Below are positions 42,746-50,974 of a DNA stretch of 50,974 nucleotides, in pieces. Every line of letters begins with the position of its first letter. Position 1 is the stretch's first letter. The DNA is taken from positions 1 to 50,974 of the forward strand of contig CAXKVR010000314.1 of NCBI GenBank assembly GCA_964058845.1, given 5' to 3'. The DNA comes from Carex sylvatica (lineage: Eukaryota; Streptophyta; Magnoliopsida; Poales; Cyperaceae). The notes beneath the pieces were generated by a model, which was not told the origin of the DNA, ran no database searches, and saw only the letters and a program-made list of their open reading frames with translations. The translations under genes were made by a program, and so were the position numbers.

Positions 42746-45291
42746 TTGATGGCCGCTACCATCGTTCTCTTGCTCATCTTCCTGTCCTTCGCCGTCCCAT
42801 TAGCCTTCTCCGCTACGTGGCCCAATGGAATACTCATGTCAGATGCGGAAGCTCTCATTCACTTAAAATCATCTTTTGCTAATACTTCGGGACTCTCTAC
42901 ATGGTCCGAAGCGACCTCTCCATGTCATAAAACTAGCACCTGGCATGGTGTCATTTGCTTGGATGGAACTTTGATCGGTTTGCGCTTGTCTGGTTTGGGT
43001 TTAGGTGGCCAAATCGATGTTGATTCGCTCTTGCAATTCAACGGGCTCCGCTCAATCTCTTTCGAAAACAACTTATTCACCGGACCGCTCCCGGCCTTTG
43101 AACGCTTGACAGCGCTAAAGTCAATCTATCTTTCCGATAATCAATTCAGTGGCACATTGCCTGATAATTTTTTCATTCATTTAGTTCACCTCAAAAAGCT
43201 ATGGCTCGATGGAAATCTCATTTCCGGCTCGATTCCTTCATCCCTCGGCAATGCAACAAACCTTATTGAATTACACATGGAGAGAAACAAATTTGATGGC
43301 ACTTTACCATCCATCACCCCACCTCCTTCTCTATCTTCATTCAATGTATCGCATAATGATCTCGAGGGTACCATCCCTGAAGGTTTCCAGAAATTTGACT
43401 TGAGCTCTTTTGGAGAAAACCCCTATCTTTGCTCAACACAGTCGGACGATAAGCCATGCCAGAGGCCTCAGATAACACGTACTTCTACTAAGGACATCAT
43501 CTCTATATGCATCGTCATTATGGTAGCAATGGGCCTGTTTGTGGCTATAGCGCAGACTTTTCAAAGGAACCGTGTCAGATCATCTGATACCCTAGGTGTC
43601 GAGAGAGATTTGGAAAACGATAAAGTGCATAGTAACTCAAAGAATGAATCAACCTCTAGGAGAAACAGCTTCAGTATCCCACTATGGAGTAGGCGGTCGA
43701 TTTCATCAGTACATTCTGTGTCAAAGGAGGTGGATAATAGTAATACTGGAGGCCTTGCCACTGGTGATTTAGTAATCGTTAATCAGAACAAAGGGATTTT
43801 TGGTATGTTGGATTTGATGAAGGCTGCGGCAGAAGTGTTAGGGAGTGGTGGAATCGGGTCGGTGTACAAGGCTGCATTGGAAAATGGCATGGTGGTGACG
43901 GTGAAAAGAGTGAAGGATATGAACCGTGTCGCCAAGGAAGTGTTTCATATGGAGATGCGGCAGCTTGGGGGGTTGCGCCATCCAAATATTTTGCCATTGC
44001 TTGCATACAATTTTCAAAAAAATGAGAAGTTGCTCGTTTCCGAGTTCATACCTAAAGGAAGCTTACTTTATGTTCTTCATGGTGAGAATTGCTAGCTAAC
44101 AAAATAAAATTAATTGAATTTGATGTTTAGACTTCATGCTACATTTGATAAAATACTTTTTAGGTGACAGGGGAATGGACCATGCAGCACTGGACTGGCA
44201 GACACGGGCATTTATAGCCCGTGGCATTGTGCGTGGCATGGTTTATCTCCATACCAGTCTCTCCTCCCTCGACCTCCCGCATGGCAACCTCAAATCTGGT
44301 AACATCCTTCTCGCACCAGATTTCCAACCGCTAATTGTAGACTTCGGCTTTTGTCCTCTCATTTCTCCTTCAGTTGCACAACAAACCATGCTCGCATTTC
44401 AGGCGCCTGAGTGTGTGATCTTTAGCCAACCTGTTAGCAAAAAATCTGATGTGTATTGCTTTGGAATTGTGTTACTTGAGCTTCTCAGCGGAAAGTTTCC
44501 CTCTCAATACCTACAACATGGTAAAGGCGGTACTGACCTTATTATATGGGCGAATAATGCTATCGGCGAAGCACGGGAGGCTGAGTTTTTCGATCCAAGT
44601 ATTCTAGAGAAATCCAAGTCATCCCTGCCTGACATGAAGAGGTAATTAACAAAATGTTAGTATAAATTTACCTGCAGATTCAGGGACAACATTTAAATTT
44701 CTGAAGCCTTGCTATCACCACTTGTAATTAATAATTCCAGCCAATTTCGACAAATTGGATATAAACCCAGTATTCATCAAAATTAGTATTTCGTAGGGAC
44801 ACTATTATGCAAAAGAAACTCCCATTGAAAATTGATTATGGAACTATTTCAAAATTGTAAGAAAAAAAAGGAAAAAAAATAAGTCGATCAAAGAGAACAT
44901 CCAGATAATAATAAAGAATTGACTAGACAACTCAAGTAGACAAAAATAGATGAACATAAAGCAACACAAAAATATAAAATATAAACACAAAGTACGTACA
45001 TTGCTTGTCAGTTTAGTATGGCACTCGACAATGATATCTCTTTATAACTAATTGCATTATAGGTTGTTGCACATTGCGGCGGGTTGTGTTGAGCCAGATG
45101 TAGAAAAGAGGTTTGACATGAATGAAGTAGCCTCGAGAATAGAGGCAGTAGTGGCGGATGTGGAGAGGAACGATAAGAATAAAGGCGCTGGTAATGGCAA
45201 TAACAGCGAGCCAGCAGCGAACTCGCATGCAGCATATGTGCGAGATGGCGCCGGGGATCGATCAACGCAAAGGTTAGGCAGCAATTGGTGA
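42746..45291 (+). CDS. LRR receptor-like kinase, pollen receptor kinase (PRK) type
   Basis: Exons 42746-44081, 44164-44641 and 45063-45291 (phases 1 and 2; introns GTGAGA..TTTTAG, GTAATT..TTATAG) give 680 residues. Residues 1-23 are a signal peptide. An LRRNT region (33-72, SDAEALIHLKSSF) is followed by about five LRRs (76-215), a transmembrane helix 251-270 and a basic juxtamembrane stretch. The kinase domain starts near 351: glycine loop GSGGIGSVYKA (366-376), VK lysine K387. The catalytic loop reads HGNLKSGN (H485) in place of HRDxxxxN, while DFG (505-507) and APE are kept. The missing catalytic Asp makes it a likely pseudokinase or atypical kinase, as usual in the PRK group, which senses pollen-tube cues. 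C-terminal tail is Asn/Ala-rich. Expression in pollen is inferred from family. ATG at 42743 lies 3 bp upstream of a second ATG; both give a signal peptide. Confidence 0.93.
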
Positions 45292-45438
45292 TCAGCAATC
45301 AGGTGGACGCAGTGATGACACTAAGTTATTTTCCATTTCATGAGTCGAAGGTTGGATCGGCACCAGGCCAGAAGAACAAAAGCTATATACTGTAGCCGGC
45401 ATGTTCTGGCCCTTGCATTGAAAAGTTTATTCTATTGC

Positions 45439-45473
<35 letters not shown>

Positions 45474-46795
45474 CCAACCTTCCTTTTTTTTCTTGAATGT
45501 AGGGTCTCTCTCTTCTTATTTTTTTTTCTCTATTATGTTCAGTTTTTTTTACTCTTATGGAAGATGTGTATTTAGTCTTTTATATTTTTTATTTTTTAGA
45601 ATTTGGGGGTTATGTATGTGGATGGTTGAGCACTATTTGGTGATCCGATTGCCTTGTAATTGAGAGAGAAGCTAATTAAGAGGGAATCATGAAAAATATT
45701 AGGAATGTAGAAGTATATGCATGACATCGTTTAGGCTAATTAAGACATTGTAATTATTTGAAACCCAAATGAGACTATAGATCACATGTGCGCACACCAA
45801 TATTTACTCTCACGCAGAGAGAGATTGTAGTTATAACTTTTAGATGAGAAGATAGTGTAGTTGTAGTCAAAGGAATCCATTATAGCATAAGACAAAAAGG
45901 AACAAGATAAAATTAACAGAACAAAGTTAGGTTATTTTTGTTTCATTCCTTTTCAAGTAATTAACTATGCAAGTGTTCAATGCAAAATCCAAAATCCCAC
46001 TGTCGGCCCCTAGTTATCTACCAATATATTCTGGCGAAAATTGAGTTACCACAAATTGATTTAATTCAATTATCAATTGATTAACTTCGATAACATAGTT
46101 CTCAGTTGATTCTTAAATGTCCAGGTATGGCAAATAAGCATAAAAAATTGTACCAAATTGATACCAATGCTGCGCTAGGTAGGCCTGGCATAAGAGAAAT
46201 TATGCCTTTCTATCTCTAACTCGAAATATTTAGTATCATAAAAAATTCGAAGTGAATATAGAACAATAAACCTACCTCAAAAGAACCAAAATAAAAAAAG
46301 AGAATTTTGATCAACCGAAGTCATCGGCACATGGAAACAAAATGCATCATTTAGATACAGAAGCATGCCTAGGTTATGGGCGTATTTCATCAAATATGAT
46401 CCTACTAGTGTGATACGACCATTATTTGTTTCAGTCACTCTTCAAAAAAATGCCCAAATTCTGCTTGTGTAGTTTCTACACAGCTTGTCTCAAATTGCAA
46501 AAAAAGGAGGAGGGTTGTTATAAAGCGTGGCGAGCCAACATAAATAAATAAAAAAAAAGCCTTTTATGGAAATAAAACCCTCAAACCGTTTGGGTTCCAT
46601 TTCTAGCCTATCCAACTTGTTTGGAACTAAACTAAAGACTTGGTTGTTGTTGTTGTATTATTATTAGATAGCGAGGTAGTCACGAAGAGGGAGGGGGTGT
46701 TTATAGAAGAAATCTGTGTTCCCTTGTTTTCCTTTTGTCAATTGCTAATAGGAAACAATTTTCTCATATACATGCTACAGTGGACGGGTTACAAC
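45292..46795. other. Intergenic between two convergent genes
   Basis: Holds the 3' UTRs of the kinase (+) and the PPR-SMR gene (-). An open frame at 45340-45663 merely reads through a poly-C run and T-rich DNA and is not a gene. The rest is AT-rich without recognised features. Confidence 0.45.
45440..45470 (+). repeat. Poly-C tract (31 bases)
   Basis: An uninterrupted run of 31 C, about 150 bp after the kinase stop codon, probably within its 3' UTR. C-tracts this long are rare in plant genes and are prone to length error in sequencing and assembly. Confidence 0.9.
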
Positions 46796-49700
46796 TTACA
46801 ACTCACAACTATTTTGATTCAATTTCACCTTATGGTGCCGTCTCACATACTTAGCCTTACGCAACCGATTCAGCCTTCTCCTTCTCACACCAACACTGCC
46901 ATTTTCCTTTATTTTCTCCATTTTCTCTGTCCTTCCCTCTATATCCTTTGTTATAACCTTACCCCTGCTCTCCTCTGACAACAGTGCCAGCCTAGCAAAC
47001 TTCTTTGGCCTAATTTCCCCTAGCCTCTCTTCTATCTCCTCAAATGCTGGTATCAAACCAGCTCTCATGAAGTACCCATCTGTCAGCCTCATTGAATTTG
47101 TATTTGGAAGGGTAGAACTGTCTTTTAGCTCGAGGTCCATGCAGAAAGAGGAGTCTTTGACCCACATTTTGAGGGAGTGTGCTTTAGCGACTAAGATACC
47201 AGTACGGGTTTTGCATAATCGAAACGGAGAGCCCATTTCCAAAAGGTATGCTTTGAGGGTTTTGATTAGTGATACCTGGTTGTACTCAGCTGCACCCGTT
47301 ATCAGTACAACTGATTTTGGGGATTCAGGGCACCCTTGTAGTGATGCATCCTGTAAAGTTACAAAGTCGTTGCATCAGACTTCAATAAGAAATGTAAGTT
47401 TTAATAATCCAACAAAAACAACAGCACGAATAGTTATTTGCAAGAAGTAACCATGAATTATACTTTGAAAAGAACAAGGAATGATAAATCAATTAATAAT
47501 CTTACAAAGTAATCTATTGACCTCTAGAATTTGTTTTGGTCAAACAAGTCACTTGTATTGCATTTGTAAAAACCCTATGCCAATTATTTTTATAACTTAA
47601 CAAGTGATTATTGTTAGGGTTAGGATCAGGGAAAAGAGAGAAGGGGCAGAAAGCTTAAACAATGGCAATTTAAAGGGAAAAAAAAAACATCTTTATTTTC
47701 CCAGAACAAAATTAATGAATCAAAATTATTTATGATAATTCATTAATGGCAAGGTAGTCTTTCTCTTGTCAACACTAGGGTACAGTTACTGTAAGTTGCA
47801 AGTGCTTCTTGCAATACCTAGATCACAGGAAATCAGCATATACTGAGGAATAGTGTGTATTTTCACAAATGTTCCAAAAGAGTTTCAAGTCCTTACCTGC
47901 ATTTGATCAAGCCATAGCGTGAGACCGACAAGTGCAGCTCCACCAGACATCTTGCGAAAATCGGCTCCCCAATCTCTCTCCGCAACCCTAAAATATAACA
48001 AGTTCAATTTTTTTTTTATTGCAACAAAATACCTCTGTAAAAGTAGCAATAACGAAAGAAGATGATGAAGTTAAGTACCTACCGAAAAACATTGCTCCTG
48101 TATATATTTTTTTTGATAGCTAGTTGGAAGATCCAGGAAGCAGTGGCCCTTTGCTCAAATGCCCACAAAAGATCTTCTATTGCGTTTACAAAATTAAATG
48201 CAGCATTATCTTCTTTTGGTCCGAGCTCATCCAATATACTCTGCACCTCTGACACGAGGGATCCACTTTTATCTGTCAACAGCCTGCAAAATAATAATAT
48301 TAATACCAATTCAACGATTGCAGTACCAGGTGTAAGTACAGTGTATGTACCAAACAATCGGCAACAACAAGGAATTAACAAGTGAACCAAGTTATTCCTT
48401 TCTAAGGTACATTTTCATGCATGCCCCTGCAGAGCATCTGCACCAATACAAACTGTGGTGAAAACATGCATATTTTCTTCTGATAACATCTTTAAGATAT
48501 AGCGACAGTACTACCCTCCTATTCAGAGAAAATTAAGTGTGGCAGTGTATTTCTGGCATGTTTTAACATGAATAAAGTCACAAGACACACAAAGGATATC
48601 ATATTTTCTATAGAGTTGTATATGTTTTCTCCAATTGTTTGTATAGATATGCAAGAGAATTCAGTAGTTTGCAAGGTTATATGTTAAATTGTCCTCTTAT
48701 TAGTTGCGGAATTTGTGACTATCTTATTTGCAAAAATAAATAAAAAATGAGAAACAAATACAAAATCAACCTGATAGGGAGATCAAATCCATGGTCTCTT
48801 AATGCACCAAGAAGGAGAAAGGCATCCTCTCTCTTCTCACAAAAACTTGCAGCTCTGATAAAACAAGTCCATATCCTATGGTCGACTTCAATTCCATCTT
48901 TCTTTAACTCCAACAATTTCTCAATTGCATTACCATACTCTTCATTCTTCAAATAGGCATCAATAACAGTGATATATGGCAAGGTGGTGACCACCATACC
49001 TGAACTTCTCAAATTATTCAAAATATTCTCTACCTCTTTAGGCTGATTAGCAGTCCCATATGAAAGCATTAGCATGTGCATAGTGGCTATAGTCGGCTCC
49101 ACACCATCTTCTTTCATTAATTTAAGTAAATTTTCAGCTTTTTTATGGTTACCTGAGTTTCTATAAATTTTGAGCATTAGGTGGTAAAAATGCCGATCTC
49201 GTTTATACCTCTTTGACCTTATATCCCTGAAAAGCTCCTCGGCTTGTTCTAAAAGTTGAGTCTTTACACACACAGCTAGTAAGCTCTTGTAAGAGTCTAA
49301 TTTCGGCTCTAACCCTAGTTTTCTCATTTCACTCAGAAGGGTCAAACCTTCTTCAGGCCTCCCATCTCTACTGTACATAACTATTAAAGTATTGTATGTA
49401 TCCTCATCAGGTCTCAAGCCTGCTTTCAGGATTCTTTGGTACACTTCCGAAGTATTTTTATATGCCCCTATTTTAGTGTACATTTTAAGCAGCGAGTTGA
49501 ATATAAAAATGTCAGGTTTAAACCCAGCTCTCTCCATTTCTTCCACCATTAACTCTACATCTCTAACCAGTTTCCCATTGGTGAACAACGCAATCATACT
49601 TCTATATAAATGCATATTTGGTAAATAGCCAGCTGCTTTCATACCACTGTATATCTTTTTAACTTCAAATATATTCTTCTCTCTAGCGAATGCATCGAGC

Positions 49701-50974
49701 ATTAGGATAATGGTGCTCTTGCTAATCTTAAAATTCATATCTTGCAATTCCTGTATGACAACATATGTCTCGTCAAGTCTGTTATCAACGATTAGTGCGC
49801 TAATAAGGCCGTTGATAGAGTCGACAGATGGGTATGGCCCGTGCTTCATCATTTGATTAAATACAGCTCGTGCCTTTTCGTACCTACCACTCTCAGCATA
49901 TGCTTTTATTAAAGAATTCCAGACCCTCCTATCAAGAGATGGCTCCTGGTGCCTCAATTTCTCCACAAAAGCTTCAGCCTTTTCCCAGAGTTTCAACTTT
50001 CCATAGGTCTCTATTATGTTTATATAAACCAAAAGGTCATTAAGCATGGCTTGTTGCATTAAATGCTCTGCAGTTTCAGGATAATTCAACATGCAATAAA
50101 TGTTGATTAGAATTCGGTATGTCTCTTGTGAAGGTTGGATACCAAGAAAACTCATGTCAGAGTAAAACTGAGAGGCGTCAGGTAAGAGTCCAGCCTCATC
50201 ACAACATGAGATCAAGCAATCATGCAAAATAGAGTTTTTGGTAAAAGACCCATAACCTGATAACTTCATCTTGTTATACTCTTCTATAGCTACCTCAATT
50301 TGCTTATTTTTGCACAACATCAAGACAAAAGATTCTGTTATTAGAGAAAGGGAACTCAGGTCATGCTCCCGAACGAAATCTAGCAAAGCTAGGCCATCAT
50401 CAGACCTACCCAGTGATTCGTATGCATTTAACACTGAAGATAATATCTCATGATTAGGTTTGTAACCTTGACAAACTGCCCTTTTTAGCATCTCAGCTCC
50501 TTCAAAGAAGCAGCCCGCCTTGACCAGTATAGAACAAATTGATTGCACATTTATAAAAGAAACCATTTCCATATCTCTAATGACCTCCTTTATATTGTCC
50601 ACCTCATTTCCCTTCATCAAAGATTTAAGCATTGCTTGATAAAGGTACTCATCGGGATTAAAACCAGCTTTGACCATCGACCTGTACAACTCCATTACCT
50701 TTTTTAGTTCACCATCAGACCTTAATAGCACATCTAACATGACCGAATATACCATACAGTCTGGTTTGATGCCAGATCGAACCATGCAGTCAAAAGCTCT
50801 TTCAGCCTCTATCTTCATCCCGGCCTTTGCATAACCGCAAATTAATGCATTAAATGTCTTAACATTTGGCTTTAACCCAGCTTCGACCATGCGGCTCATT
50901 ACCTCGCTTGCTTTGGAAACCCGATCTGCTTTCCCCAATAAATCGATCAAGACAGTGTATGTGACCACATCAGG
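46796..50974 (-). CDS. EMB1270: PPR-SMR protein, EMB1270-like (3' part; 5' end outside window)
   Basis: Exons 48771-50974 (cut by the window end), 48083-48283, 47897-47987 and 46796-47350 join in phase, giving the last 1016 residues. Exon 1 is a run of P-class 35-residue PPR motifs (PDEDTYNTLIVMYSRDGRPE, KRDRHFYHLMLKIYRNSGNH). Later exons add NFVNAIEDLLWAFEQRATAS, a stretch around SGGAALVGLTLWLDQMQDAS and SPKSVVLITGAAEYN, and MGSPFRLCKTRTGILVA, matching the SMR-type C-terminus of Arabidopsis EMB1270/At3g18110. It closes with a very basic tail (RRRRLNRLRKAKYVRRHHK). EMB1270 acts in chloroplast group II intron splicing and is needed for embryo development; the role here is by homology. Donors GTTGAT, GTAGGT, GTAAGG; acceptors TTGCAG, TTTTAG, TTACAG. 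No defects seen. Confidence 0.93.

Noticed and set aside
45340..45663. 107-codon + strand ORF with a run of prolines
   Set aside because: Reads through the 31-base poly-C tract and T-rich 3' UTR.
48062..48385. 107-codon + strand ORF
   Set aside because: Antisense to EMB1270-like exon 2 and its introns.

Overview
The window is nuclear DNA of a flowering plant. The evidence is spliced genes with GT..AG introns, two intronless PPR exon blocks of organellar type, a pollen-receptor-like kinase, a family-28 polygalacturonase, and a heavy load of plant transposons (Sirevirus, Angela/Tork-like copia, Athila, Tekay/Del-like solo LTR, MULE, hAT, fold-back MITEs). Intergenic DNA is AT-rich. I cannot place it to family, and I do not commit to monocot or eudicot.

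Layout. 1-18.3 kb is a nested transposon block. It holds the 3' end of a Sirevirus-like copia element with its LTR (1-2686), an unidentified two-exon coding fragment (2687-3102), a 5'-truncated copia RT-RNase H ORF with its 3' LTR (3147-about 6871), and an Athila pol relic (6872-11616) split by a 2.6-kb solo LTR (7351-9984). A degraded intron-containing MULE transposase lies on the minus strand (12534-15715), followed by a region with a Helitron-like end and several exon-like scraps. One scrap is a perfect first coding exon of ATG8 (18858-18894, minus) with no visible rest of gene. 19.9-21.9 kb is an intact DYW-type PPR gene resembling LPA66. 22.3-24.1 kb is a tight cluster of four related fold-back MITEs sitting in (TA)n/(GA)n tracts. 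24.4-26.6 kb (minus) is a three-exon DUF985/cupin gene and 27.9-30.9 kb (minus) a five-exon polygalacturonase gene. 31.7-39.4 kb is a second transposon block: two small hAT MITEs with 8-bp target duplications, and a large hAT transposon relic with GC-rich ends containing a second copia fragment and LTR. 40.5-41.6 kb holds fold-back repeats. 42.7-45.3 kb is a three-exon receptor kinase of the PRK type. 46.8 kb to the window end (minus) is the 3' part of a PPR-SMR gene resembling EMB1270.

The host genes do not form a pathway. Two encode likely chloroplast RNA-processing factors (LPA66-like editing factor, EMB1270-like PPR-SMR protein), two act at the cell surface or wall (polygalacturonase, PRK), and one is a cupin of unknown role. 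They are independent transcription units separated by transposon islands. No tRNA, rRNA or CRISPR was recognised. The most unusual signals are the four-member microsatellite-embedded fold-back cluster, the orphan ATG8 exon next to a Helitron-like terminus, and dyad-rich repeats in several elements.
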